IMG/VR virus record: IMGVR_UViG_3300028840_002452
Span: 1 to 40,939 of that record
Reading direction: 5' to 3' (one strand)
Length of the DNA stretch: 40,939 nucleotides
Source: a virus
This document shows, piece by piece, positions 30,880-37,950 of the stretch. The translations under genes were made by a program, and so were the position numbers. Position 1 is the stretch's first letter. Each line of letters starts with the position of its first letter. The notes beneath the pieces were generated by a model, which ran no database searches, was not told the DNA's origin, and saw only the letters and a program-made list of their open reading frames with translations.

Positions 30880-31430
30880 ACTACAGCGATTGCACACATC
30901 TTAATGAACCACCAAAGCCTGAAGGGTTTATAGATAGATATGTAGATTATCTGTGTGGGCAGTTTGGATTATGGACAGCAGGAAAGCTACTCGATGTAGG
31001 CTGTGGAAATGGTGAATATGTAGATGCATTTAAACGTGCAGGGAAAGATGCCAAAGGAATCGACAAATACAGCTATTACGATATAAACGGCGATATAGAA
31101 TTAATGACTACAAATCGATACGGATTTTACGATGTCGTGCATAGTAAAAGCGTAATAGAGCATTGCCGTTATCCAATGAACGCAATAGAGAATATGTGGC
31201 ATCTATGCGAGCCAGGCGGTATATGCATAATACTCACACCAGATATCGAATACAGCAAATGGAGCTTCTATGGCGATATCGGGCATGTATCACCGTTTAA
31301 TCGCAACAAACTATATCAGCTATTCGCATACGCTGATTTCAAAGATATATCGGTAGAGCGATTTACACATTGGCCTCATGGATGGAAAAAACCATTAAAA
31401 GGAATGTTGATAGGAAAGGGGAAAAAATGA
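30876..31430 (+). CDS. Class I SAM-dependent methyltransferase (184 aa)
   Basis: Motif I LLDVGCGNGEYVDAFKRAGK and a following acidic GID, then VVHSKSVIEHCRYPMNAIEN (motif IV/V region) and PGGICIILTPD (motif VI), the standard Rossmann fold order. The substrate is unknown; the type resembles small-molecule or sugar methyltransferases found with glycan genes. It overlaps terL by 4 bp. Proximity to the glycosylation-like genes at 37.1-39.3 kb suggests a glycan or lipid target, but DNA is not excluded. Confidence 0.8.
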   Translation: MNYSDCTHLNEPPKPEGFIDRYVDYLCGQFGLWTAGKLLDVGCGNGEYVDAFKRAGKDAKGIDKYSYYDINGDIELMTTNRYGFYDVVHSKSVIEHCRYPMNAIENMWHLCEPGGICIILTPDIEYSKWSFYGDIGHVSPFNRNKLYQLFAYADFKDISVERFTHWPHGWKKPLKGMLIGKGKK

Positions 31431-31549
31431 AAATCACCAAACTTGAAAATCCAAAGACAAAACATGAAGCACGCAGTATAGGCTTATTGATGCGTATCAT
31501 ACGCAAAATTAATGAGATTATCGATGCTGTGAATGGAGAGAAAAAATGA
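31427..31549 (+). CDS. Small basic peptide (40 aa)
   Basis: MKITKLENPKTKHEAR, then a helical LLMRIIRKINEIID end. GGGG precedes ATG 31427, which overlaps the methyltransferase stop. Very short and uncharacterised; continuous coupling into the next small gene supports expression. Confidence 0.45.
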   Translation: MKITKLENPKTKHEARSIGLLMRIIRKINEIIDAVNGEKK

Positions 31550-31656
31550 TAACGATGAATTGGGAATTGCTTATACACTTTTTCATTATACTTGGTATGA
31601 CAGCAGGATTGACTATATTAGTTTTCTATGTCGTGAAACGAAAAAATAAATCTTAG
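31546..31656 (+). CDS. Small single-pass membrane peptide (36 aa)
   Basis: MITMNWELLIHFFIILGM, TAGLTILVFYVVKRKNKS: one transmembrane helix with a basic tail. ATG 31546 overlaps the previous stop. It sits immediately before the porin gene and may accompany the accessory import genes. Confidence 0.5.
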   Translation: MITMNWELLIHFFIILGMTAGLTILVFYVVKRKNKS

Positions 31657-31666
31657 GAGGGAAAGA

Positions 31667-32485
31667 ATGAAACGAGTATGGATTATTGCGGTATTGGTGT
31701 TGTTTTGTGCAGCACCGCTTATGGCTGCTGATTTTACTGGCAGCTTCGAGTATGAAACCACTTTCGGTAAACGAGTGGAAAGTGGTGACGGATTCGGCAC
31801 ACTTGACCTTGATATCGATGCAGAAGTAGATGAACACAATACTTTGTCTCTATCAATGACAGGTGATGTCGGCAGCGATGTGAATATCGATGAAGTATAC
31901 CTAACAACGGTATATGGAATATTCACTGGCGAACTTGGCAACGTTTCATTTGATAGCAATGATTATAGCGTTACATCAGAAGGCCTCGAATTGCAGGATG
32001 CAGGAATCGATGTGAGCGGTATAACTGGCGCTATTGAGTGGAACGGGTTAAGTGTGAAAGCTGGTACAGCATTACAGCCGAATGCAGATTACGGATTTGC
32101 TGTAGGGTACAGCAAAGAGTTTCTCGATAAGATTGAAGTAGGTTATTTCAAGGGCGGCGTAATAACAGCAAATGCAAAGGTTGTGATATCACGTTTTAGT
32201 GTCGGTGGCGGTCTGGTATACGATGACGATGTAACATTTGGCGGTGGTGCTAAAGTAGACCTTGCACCTGTATGGGTAGCAGCTGGCGTGAACAGTGATA
32301 GAGAGTTTTGTGGAGATGTCGGTGTAGAGTATGACATATTCGGTGCAGAAGTAGACTTGCTCTATACCGATGCTTTCATGATCGATGAAGCAGCAGCATG
32401 GGTAGCCCCGGGGGGAGTAACGTATAAAGGCGGTTACAGGTTCAGGGACAGAGATGTATTTGTAAATGTCAGTGCAGAATTCTAA
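31667..32485 (+). CDS. Outer-membrane porin-like beta-barrel (272 aa)
   Basis: A signal peptide (MKRVWIIAVLVLFCAAPLMA, cleavage before ADF) is followed by alternating amphipathic beta strands (FTGSFEYETTFGKRVESGDG; NTLSLSMTGDVGSDVNIDEV; YGFAVGYSKEFLDKIEVGYF). The end DVFVNVSAEF closes with Phe, the BAM-recognition rule for outer-membrane proteins. It would form a diffusion channel in a diderm host. Its location directly upstream of a sugar-binding protein suggests it admits the same solute. Shine-Dalgarno AGGAGG is 6-7 nt before ATG. Alternatively it could be a receptor-masking or lysis-related barrel. Confidence 0.7.
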   Translation: MKRVWIIAVLVLFCAAPLMAADFTGSFEYETTFGKRVESGDGFGTLDLDIDAEVDEHNTLSLSMTGDVGSDVNIDEVYLTTVYGIFTGELGNVSFDSNDYSVTSEGLELQDAGIDVSGITGAIEWNGLSVKAGTALQPNADYGFAVGYSKEFLDKIEVGYFKGGVITANAKVVISRFSVGGGLVYDDDVTFGGGAKVDLAPVWVAAGVNSDREFCGDVGVEYDIFGAEVDLLYTDAFMIDEAAAWVAPGGVTYKGGYRFRDRDVFVNVSAEF

Positions 32486-32501
32486 CATATGAGGAGGGAC
32501 A

Positions 32502-33746
32502 ATGAGAAAGTTATGGTTTATTGCGTTATGTTGTTTGATAGTGCCGTTTATGTTATATGGCGGTGAGAAAACATCGGAAATCGAAAACATCATTATACTG
32601 AAATCACCAGGTGATGATACGGCAGTCAATATGGCGATTGATAGATTTACCGATGAATTTGGTGTAGATGTAGAAGTAATCGATGCCGATATATCAACAG
32701 GTTCTACAATCACGATTGATACAATGATTGCAGCAGGAGAAGCACCTGATATATACATGGATTATCTTGCACGCACAGGAAAGTTCATAGATCCTGCATA
32801 TGCAATACCGCTTGATGATTATGTTGATATGTCTGCTTTCAACGAATCGATGATGGGACAGTTCAAGCGAGGCGGTAAGTATTATGCGATTATGCGACCG
32901 ACAGGGGCTATGGGGATGTTTGTTAATCTCGATGTGCTTGAGGAGGCTGGCATAGCTGAAAGCGATATACCCGACAACTGGACAACAGATGATTTTGTAG
33001 CAATGGCTGAGAAGGTAAAAGCGGTCGGTAAATATGCTACAGTTCTATTTGCCGCTAATCAGAGTGGCGATTACTTTTACATGAATTATTTTGCATCATT
33101 CGGTGCAGACCTGTACAATGAGGATTATTCAGAATCAACAGCAGATTCACCAGAAGGACTTGCAGCATTGCAGTTTCTGAATATGCTTGTGGAAAAGGGA
33201 TATGCACCACGAGAATCGGCGGTATATACTGATGATGATTACCTCGCAGAACTTGGAATGGGCAGTTGCGCTGTTGGTGGTCTGTTTATCGGTCACCTTG
33301 GCATACTTAGTTCTATGGTGGAACAAGGGGCCATAGATGCAATGCCCAGATATAAGTTTGTATCATTTCCTAACAATGCAGCAGCCTGTTCTATGCCTCA
33401 TGCTGTTGTAGGTTATAATTCGGGTGATGAGTATCGTAATGAACTTGTCGCCACGCTTATGACTTACATCGAAAGCAAAGAAGCACAGACAGATCACCTG
33501 ATTGCAAATGGCACTTACTCCACTCGTAATGATGTGACAGCAGAACAAGACAGCGATGACTGGCGTGCCATAAAAGCGATAGTGGAAGCAAACGGGCTTT
33601 ACGATTTAGGCCTTGCGCATCCAGCGTATGGCGAAATACGAAAGCAGATGTTTCCACTATTGCAGGAAATGTACGCAGGGAAACTTTCACCAGAAGATGC
33701 AATCAAGATGTACGATGAAGCCGTTACTGCTATATTGCAGGAATGA
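32502..33746 (+). CDS. Periplasmic solute-binding protein of a sugar-type ABC importer (414 aa)
   Basis: Signal peptide MRKLWFIALCCLIVPFMLYG (no proper lipobox: the CC pair is too early), then the family 1 solute-binding fold: ENIIILKSPGDDTAVNMAID, FTDEFGVDVEVIDADIS, then AAGEAPDIYMDYLARTGKFI and IMRPTGAMGMFVNLDVLEEA with the typical NLDVLEEAG..E.P.NWTTDDF helix pattern. The C-terminal part has KEAQTDHLIANGTYSTRNDV and SPEDAIKMYDEAVTAI, usual for CUT1 binding proteins. It would capture an oligosaccharide or polyol and deliver it to the permeases downstream. No ATPase is encoded anywhere in the window. GAGGAGGGA is the ribosome site. Confidence 0.85.
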   Translation: MRKLWFIALCCLIVPFMLYGGEKTSEIENIIILKSPGDDTAVNMAIDRFTDEFGVDVEVIDADISTGSTITIDTMIAAGEAPDIYMDYLARTGKFIDPAYAIPLDDYVDMSAFNESMMGQFKRGGKYYAIMRPTGAMGMFVNLDVLEEAGIAESDIPDNWTTDDFVAMAEKVKAVGKYATVLFAANQSGDYFYMNYFASFGADLYNEDYSESTADSPEGLAALQFLNMLVEKGYAPRESAVYTDDDYLAELGMGSCAVGGLFIGHLGILSSMVEQGAIDAMPRYKFVSFPNNAAACSMPHAVVGYNSGDEYRNELVATLMTYIESKEAQTDHLIANGTYSTRNDVTAEQDSDDWRAIKAIVEANGLYDLGLAHPAYGEIRKQMFPLLQEMYAGKLSPEDAIKMYDEAVTAILQE

Positions 33747-33781
33747 ACCGTTCCTTGGTGGGCGGTGTAGTTGCTGCTCAA

Positions 33782-33821
33782 AAGTACCTCTTTGCTGACA
33801 AGTACCTAATAAGCGGTACTT
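33782..33821 (+). promoter_or_regulatory. Competing stem-loop in the transporter intergenic region
   Basis: AAGTACC occurs twice (33782-33788 and 33800-33806) and each can pair with GGTACTT (33815-33821). Pairing of the nearer copy gives a 7-bp stem with an 8-nt loop. The two alternatives could form a simple RNA switch or a processing site. The gap 33747-33854 contains no convincing gene; this is its only structure that I could see. Confidence 0.45.
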
Positions 33822-33854
33822 CATGGGATAAGCCCTGATAGGCAATGAGGTCGT

Positions 33855-33942
33855 GGCACAGTGGCGGAATAGGTAGACGCAGGAAAACGCCAAGCGTGAC
33901 CGTAGGTACCTACATGCAGGGTGCAAATCCCTGCCTGTGCCA
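33855..33942 (+). tRNA. tRNA-like element (class II fold, non-canonical anticodon arm)
   Basis: Acceptor stem GGCACAG (33855-33861)/CTGTGCC (33935-33941) is perfect, with discriminator A 33942. The D-arm TGGCGGAATAGGTAGACGC is a textbook tRNA-Leu-type D-arm. A long variable arm GTAGGTACCTAC (33902-33913) and a T-arm CAGGG-TGCAAAT-CCCTG follow. The anticodon segment (33881-33901) cannot form a 5-bp stem with a 7-nt loop; instead ACGC-CAA-GCGT forms a short hairpin. The T-loop starts TGC rather than TTC. No CCA is encoded. It is therefore a decayed or specialised tRNA-like RNA, not an ordinary tRNA. It ends exactly one base before the permease ATG (33943). Confidence 0.5.
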
Positions 33943-34797
33943 ATGCTTTTTTCTTCCAGATCGGGGGGCAGGGTTTTCTATCTCCTTTTCCCTGCCCTCG
34001 TTTTATTCGTTCTTTTTACTGTCTTACCGATTATTTATGTAGTGCAGCTTAGTTTATACAAAACGAATTTTGTACATACAACATTTGTTGGAATAAAGAA
34101 CTATGTCAAAGTCTTTCAAGACAAGGACTTCATCAGACATTTGGTTAACAGTTTTGGATATACTGGTTTCCTCATTCTTGGTTGGACTTTCCTTCCTCTT
34201 GGTATTGGACTTATTGCTTACGATTTTGGCAGAATATGGCAAAGTTATATCAGGTTTATCTTTTATGTGCCAGTATTTGCATCTGGAGTGATTATCAGTA
34301 CAGTATGGTTATATATCCTGCATCCTACAAATGGACTTGCGAACTGGCTAATAGGCCAATTGGGAGTTACACCACGATTATGGTTAGGGGAACGACTACT
34401 GGCTATTTCGACATTATCGACAATGTTAATAACCAGTTACATGGGCTTTTATGTTCTGGTTTACATGGCAGCAATATTAAGCATACCAAAAAGCATAATA
34501 GAAGCAGCAAGAGTAGACGGTGCAACTAAATGGCAAATAAAAATGCGAGTGATAGTACCGATGATAATGCCAACCGTTTTATTTATATCTCTACTGACAA
34601 TGATAGCATCGTTGCAGATATGGGAAACCATATTCATTATGAATCCAACAAGCCAAAGTTACAATATTATGTTTTCTGTATTCGACTCCGCATTTTTAAG
34701 CAGCAAATACGGTTTTGCATCAGCAAAGACACTACTCTTAGTGTTACTGATATTAAGTCTATCTATCGGCAGACGCTATCTTGAAAGGAGAATGTAA
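33943..34797 (+). CDS. ABC sugar permease 1, MalF/UgpA-like (284 aa)
   Basis: About six transmembrane segments, starting VFYLLFPALVLFVLFTVLPI, and the EAA loop IEAARVDGATKWQIKMRVIV (about 186-205) that docks the ATPase. This is the MalF/UgpA type of CUT1 permease, without the extra N-terminal helices of MalF. ATG 33943 directly follows the tRNA-like element and has no Shine-Dalgarno; GTG 33937 is two codons earlier and lies inside the element. Either the mRNA is leaderless after 3' processing of the tRNA-like RNA, or this N-terminus was created by a recombination junction. It overlaps the next gene (TAATG). Confidence 0.85.
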   Translation: MLFSSRSGGRVFYLLFPALVLFVLFTVLPIIYVVQLSLYKTNFVHTTFVGIKNYVKVFQDKDFIRHLVNSFGYTGFLILGWTFLPLGIGLIAYDFGRIWQSYIRFIFYVPVFASGVIISTVWLYILHPTNGLANWLIGQLGVTPRLWLGERLLAISTLSTMLITSYMGFYVLVYMAAILSIPKSIIEAARVDGATKWQIKMRVIVPMIMPTVLFISLLTMIASLQIWETIFIMNPTSQSYNIMFSVFDSAFLSSKYGFASAKTLLLVLLILSLSIGRRYLERRM

Positions 34798-35042
34798 TGG
34801 GATGGATAGAAGATGCGATAAACAAAGAAAGTAAATGGACGGCAAAGGGTATATGGTATAAAGACAAATTGTTTATATCATTTGATAACATAGTAGAATT
34901 AATAGATGCTGAATATCAATATGTTACCGATATATATGAAATAGAAAAAATCTCTGAAGAAGGAGCTATGGGTGCCATAGGTGCACTTACAGATATAAAA
35001 CAAACTTTAACTGGTTATTTGAAAAAAATAATTAAAAAATGA
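34797..35042 (+). CDS. Small protein between permease genes (81 aa)
   Basis: MGWIEDAINKESKWTAKGIW, then an acidic helical stretch DAEYQYVTDIYEIEKISEEG and the Gly/Ala-rich AMGAIGALTDIKQTLTGYLK. Soluble, with no signal. It is translationally coupled to both permeases (TAATG and ATGA overlaps), so it is made with them. It could be an assembly or regulatory factor for the transporter. I know of no such gene in bacterial CUT1 operons. Confidence 0.6.
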   Translation: MGWIEDAINKESKWTAKGIWYKDKLFISFDNIVELIDAEYQYVTDIYEIEKISEEGAMGAIGALTDIKQTLTGYLKKIIKK

Positions 35043-35848
35043 AATATGCTATCATCGTTCTATGCTCATTGATATTGATATTCCCACTATATCTTATGTT
35101 TATCGGTAGTTTTCAGAACATAGTGGGTTTGATGAAAATGCCACCTAATATGTGGCCAAAGAAACCAACATGGGACAATTACAAAAATCTATTGACAGGT
35201 ATACCGCTGCTCCGGTGGTTGCTGAATACGATAATAATTTCGTTCAGCACCGTAATCCTAACGGTTATAGTGACGTTTATGGCTGGTTTTGCCATGACCC
35301 GAATACAGGGCAAGTTAAAACATTTAATATATCTGATCTTTCTTATCCCCATAATGATACCAAGACAAACTTTGCTATTACCCCTGTATGTGACCGTGAA
35401 GAGATTACAATTCCCATCTATGGTTGCTACGATATTCCCTGCGGTGTTTTATCCTGTAGGGGTTTTCTTATGCATGAATTATATAGAGACTATACCAACG
35501 GAACTTATAGACGCAGCAAGAATCGACGGCGCAGGAAACTTAAAAATTATATTCAGAGTGGTTGTCCCTCTTTCAAAACCCATACTTGCTTGTATAGGGA
35601 TATTTTCTTTCATCGGTATTTTGGGCGATTATGTTTGGCAATATTTACTGCTGCGGAGTGAAGAGCAGCGTACATTGCTTGTCGGGTTAATTGGTGCAGT
35701 GCTAAAGGAGGGACGGCATTTCACACAATTAAACCCGATAGGCTTACAATTAACAGCAGGGGTAATACTGTTTATGCCCTTGCTGATAGTGTTTATATCG
35801 TTTCAGAAATACTTTCAAAGCGGATTAACATTAGGGGGGATACGATGA
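35039..35848 (+). CDS. ABC sugar permease 2, MalG/UgpE-like (269 aa)
   Basis: Six transmembrane segments from MKYAIIVLCSLILIFPLYLM onward; the EAA loop DAARIDGAGNLKIIFRVVVP (158-177) is intact. The end GLTLGGIR is the conserved GxxxGaVKG-like terminus of MalG-type proteins, here shortened. It pairs with permease 1 to form the transmembrane pore. It overlaps both neighbours by 4 bp. The missing ATPase would be supplied by a host multitask subunit (UgpC/MsmK type). Confidence 0.9.
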   Translation: MKYAIIVLCSLILIFPLYLMFIGSFQNIVGLMKMPPNMWPKKPTWDNYKNLLTGIPLLRWLLNTIIISFSTVILTVIVTFMAGFAMTRIQGKLKHLIYLIFLIPIMIPRQTLLLPLYVTVKRLQFPSMVATIFPAVFYPVGVFLCMNYIETIPTELIDAARIDGAGNLKIIFRVVVPLSKPILACIGIFSFIGILGDYVWQYLLLRSEEQRTLLVGLIGAVLKEGRHFTQLNPIGLQLTAGVILFMPLLIVFISFQKYFQSGLTLGGIR

Positions 35849-36039
35849 TAGCAGACTTTACGCCTTGGTGGGAAGATGTGTGGGAGTGGTTGATGGGATA
35901 CTTACATACGATGGGGTATACAAGGGCTGAGATAGCCCTGAGATGCAGGAATGACTTTAATCCGAACAAAGAAGATATGGAAGAATGGAAAAGAGAGCAT
36001 CCCGAAGAGTGGGAAAAAATAAAGAGGGAAAATCCATGA
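35845..36039 (+). CDS. Small Trp-rich acidic protein (64 aa)
   Basis: MIADFTPWWEDVWEWLMGYL, then helical EMEEWKREHPEEWEKIK-like charge clusters. Seven or more Trp in 64 residues is unusual. ATGA overlap with permease 2 shows operon membership. Amphipathic helix binding to a membrane or the permease is possible. No family recognised. Confidence 0.5.
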   Translation: MIADFTPWWEDVWEWLMGYLHTMGYTRAEIALRCRNDFNPNKEDMEEWKREHPEEWEKIKRENP

Positions 36040-36464
36040 AACTATGGCAATTTGTTACAATATGTGTAGTAGCTTTCTGGTTATTGCTCTTTGGTTATTG
36101 GCGAGTAGCAGAGCCAGCAGAATTACATGGTGATGCATCTATTGGTTACGATATAGAAAAGGATTTAACCTTTACAACAGTTGAATTGAATTATGAGTTT
36201 GATATATGGAAGCTGAATAATTATATGTGGATTGGTGCAGATACATATTTTATAACAAGTGATTTTATACCTAAAGCAATGACAAGGGCAGTGTTCCCGA
36301 TAGGTTATAAGATAGCATATAAATCAGTGTTTCTACAAATAGAACATTTCTGCACACATTCATTTTATCGAGAAGTACAGGGCTATAAATGGAGCAATGA
36401 ACATCTGGAACATTATAATTGGAATTCAAGCGGTACTAAAATATCAGCAGGAGTGCAATGGTGA
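36036..36464 (+). CDS. Small outer-membrane beta-barrel-like protein (142 aa)
   Basis: ATG 36036 is selected by GAGGG upstream. The signal/anchor is MKLWQFVTICVVAFWLLLFG, followed by beta strands (DASIGYDIEKDLTFTTVELN; YMWIGADTYFITSDFIP; AVFPIGYKIAYKSVFLQIEH) and a C-terminal SSGTKISAGVQW ending in an aromatic residue, as in outer-membrane barrels of the OmpX/PagP size. The His-containing FLQIEHFCTHSFYR could be an active or metal site. A second outer-membrane factor in one phage is notable. Confidence 0.5.
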   Translation: MKLWQFVTICVVAFWLLLFGYWRVAEPAELHGDASIGYDIEKDLTFTTVELNYEFDIWKLNNYMWIGADTYFITSDFIPKAMTRAVFPIGYKIAYKSVFLQIEHFCTHSFYREVQGYKWSNEHLEHYNWNSSGTKISAGVQW

Positions 36465-36673
36465 CAGTGGGCGATTTAAAAGCGAATCTATCACGTTTTC
36501 CTGATGATTGGGAATTAACATTTAATACAGAAGAACGGGTGAATTATAGCGTGCTGTCGATAAATCTATTAAGTGATAATTCATTTACCTATACACCAAG
36601 CAACGAAAAAAACTATATGGTAGATGATACTGTGCTTGGTACTGTATATGTAAATGTAAGGGAACCAGGATGA
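36458..36673 (+). CDS. Paralogous small protein 1 (71 aa)
   Basis: MVTVGDLKANLSRFPDDWEL, FTYTPSNEKNYMVDDTVLGT, VYVNVREPG. The tandem neighbour at 36670 shares the TVxDxxxxLxxxPxDW start, the YxVxDxxL motif and a V-Y/A-V-R-x-P end. Start may be ATG 36458 or GTG 36461. Function unknown; the pair arose by duplication. Confidence 0.55.
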   Translation: MVTVGDLKANLSRFPDDWELTFNTEERVNYSVLSINLLSDNSFTYTPSNEKNYMVDDTVLGTVYVNVREPG

Positions 36674-36882
36674 CAGTAAACGATTTTAGAAAAGCACTAT
36701 TAGATTATCCTGGCGACTGGAATATTGTTCTCGAATATAAACCGGATGAACAATTTAATGTTATGGTTATTGATCTTATAGACAATAACACGTTCAAATA
36801 TAACAAATCCATGATGGGCAACTATACCGTTTCAGATTCACTGTTGAAACGAATGTATGTTGCGGTAAGGCCGCCAAAATGA
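36670..36882 (+). CDS. Paralogous small protein 2 (70 aa)
   Basis: MTVNDFRKALLDYPGDWNIV, MVIDLIDNNTFKYNKSMMGN, YTVSDSLLKRMYVAVRPPK. A diverged copy of the preceding gene, ATGA-coupled to it. Divergence at the protein level indicates an old duplication. Possibly a heteromeric pair. Confidence 0.55.
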   Translation: MTVNDFRKALLDYPGDWNIVLEYKPDEQFNVMVIDLIDNNTFKYNKSMMGNYTVSDSLLKRMYVAVRPPK

Positions 36883-37193
36883 AAAAGGTACAATTAGAAT
36901 TATCGATGGATGAATTGTTAACTATTATATTCGGTTTACGCAAGGCGATATTTTATACAGAGTTTTTAGATCCTACATATTATCGATACATGGAAATGCC
37001 AGATAAAAAAGAACACTTAGATTCCTATAGGCGCATATTGCTAAAGTTTGTACATCTCGATTGTATGATGACAAATGAATATGATGAATTATTAGGAACA
37101 GATATGGCAGATTTTTATCATGTTCTAAATGCTGAAATCGTGGAGAGGCCTGATGAAGATGATAATGACAACAATGGCAAGGGCAAACAGTGA
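36879..37193 (+). CDS. Hypothetical protein (104 aa)
   Basis: Helical: QLELSMDELLTIIFGLRKAI, then DSYRRILLKFVHLDCMMTNE, and a polar acidic tail EDDNDNNGKGKQ. It overlaps the NeuA-like gene by 41 bp. No family recognised. Confidence 0.5.
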   Translation: MKKVQLELSMDELLTIIFGLRKAIFYTEFLDPTYYRYMEMPDKKEHLDSYRRILLKFVHLDCMMTNEYDELLGTDMADFYHVLNAEIVERPDEDDNDNNGKGKQ

Positions 37194-37950
37194 ACGGTTG
37201 CCGGGAAAAAATACTCGTATGTTTTGTGGCAAGCCGTTATTGGAATGGACGTTATTATGTGGGCATTTAGCAGAATCGATTACAGATATATATGCCACAG
37301 TAGATTCGATTGAATTGGCAAGAATAGTAGAGAAATACGGCACACCTATATTTCAGCCAGAGAAATCAACACATTTTGGAATGTGGGGAGGTCCTGTTGC
37401 AGATGGATATTTATTCAGCTATTTCATTAAACATGGATTAAAATTAGGACATAGAATGACATCATTGCCGACAGCACCATTAAAAAGGCCATGTGACTTT
37501 GACAATGCCACAAGAGCATATGAAGAACTTATAAAACTGCATGGGGGATATGATTTAGAATTAGTAGACCAGGCACCTATGGGTAATGTGTCTATATCAA
37601 TAGATGCTGGTAATTTTGTCATTAAACAAACTGTATCGGCACATAAAGATAAATTGCTTTATCATCCAGGTGCCCTTGGTGTACAGGATATGGAATGGTG
37701 GATAAAAAAATATGGTTATGCGGATTATATATTTGAAGATTATGAAAAAGGAATTATCAAGAAAGAAATAGATGATGGTACAGCAGACTTATCAGTAATA
37801 GATATAGCAAAGCACTGTTGGGTAAGCGATGTAGTATATTACTATCAAATGCCAGTATGGGCAGCAAGGGACATCGATGATATATATGAATGGGAATATT
37901 GCGAATGGGCGTTTGAAAAATACATACTAAACGAGGGATATTATGGCTGA
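37153..37950 (+). CDS. CMP-sugar synthetase / cytidylyltransferase, NeuA-like (265 aa)
   Basis: The nucleotide-binding motif is close to the N-terminus: MARANSERLPGKNTRMFCGK, the family R-x-(G)S-x-R-L-P-x-K-N loop, then PLLEWTLLCGHLAESITDIY and ATVDSIELARIVEKYG (VSTDDEEIA-type segment). Such enzymes activate sialic, legionaminic or pseudaminic acid or Kdo with CTP. GGAGAGG selects ATG 37153. The C-terminal half is more diverged than usual and lacks an obvious phosphatase domain. It is adjacent to a MAF-like protein, the usual user of CMP-nonulosonates in flagellin glycosylation. Confidence 0.65.
   Translation: MKMIMTTMARANSERLPGKNTRMFCGKPLLEWTLLCGHLAESITDIYATVDSIELARIVEKYGTPIFQPEKSTHFGMWGGPVADGYLFSYFIKHGLKLGHRMTSLPTAPLKRPCDFDNATRAYEELIKLHGGYDLELVDQAPMGNVSISIDAGNFVIKQTVSAHKDKLLYHPGALGVQDMEWWIKKYGYADYIFEDYEKGIIKKEIDDGTADLSVIDIAKHCWVSDVVYYYQMPVWAARDIDDIYEWEYCEWAFEKYILNEGYYG

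Noticed and set aside
32502-32580. Lipoprotein anchor for the solute-binding protein
   Set aside because: The only cysteines (residues 10-11) are too close to the N-terminus and lack a lipobox; a type I signal peptide fits better.
33747-33854. A second tRNA or small gene in the transporter gap
   Set aside because: No acceptor/T-arm pairing and no credible start with ribosome site were found; only the competing stem-loop was kept.
33855-33942. Ordinary functional tRNA-Leu, or attachment site for integration
   Set aside because: The anticodon arm cannot form and the T-loop is aberrant. No integrase gene is present, so an att site has no support.
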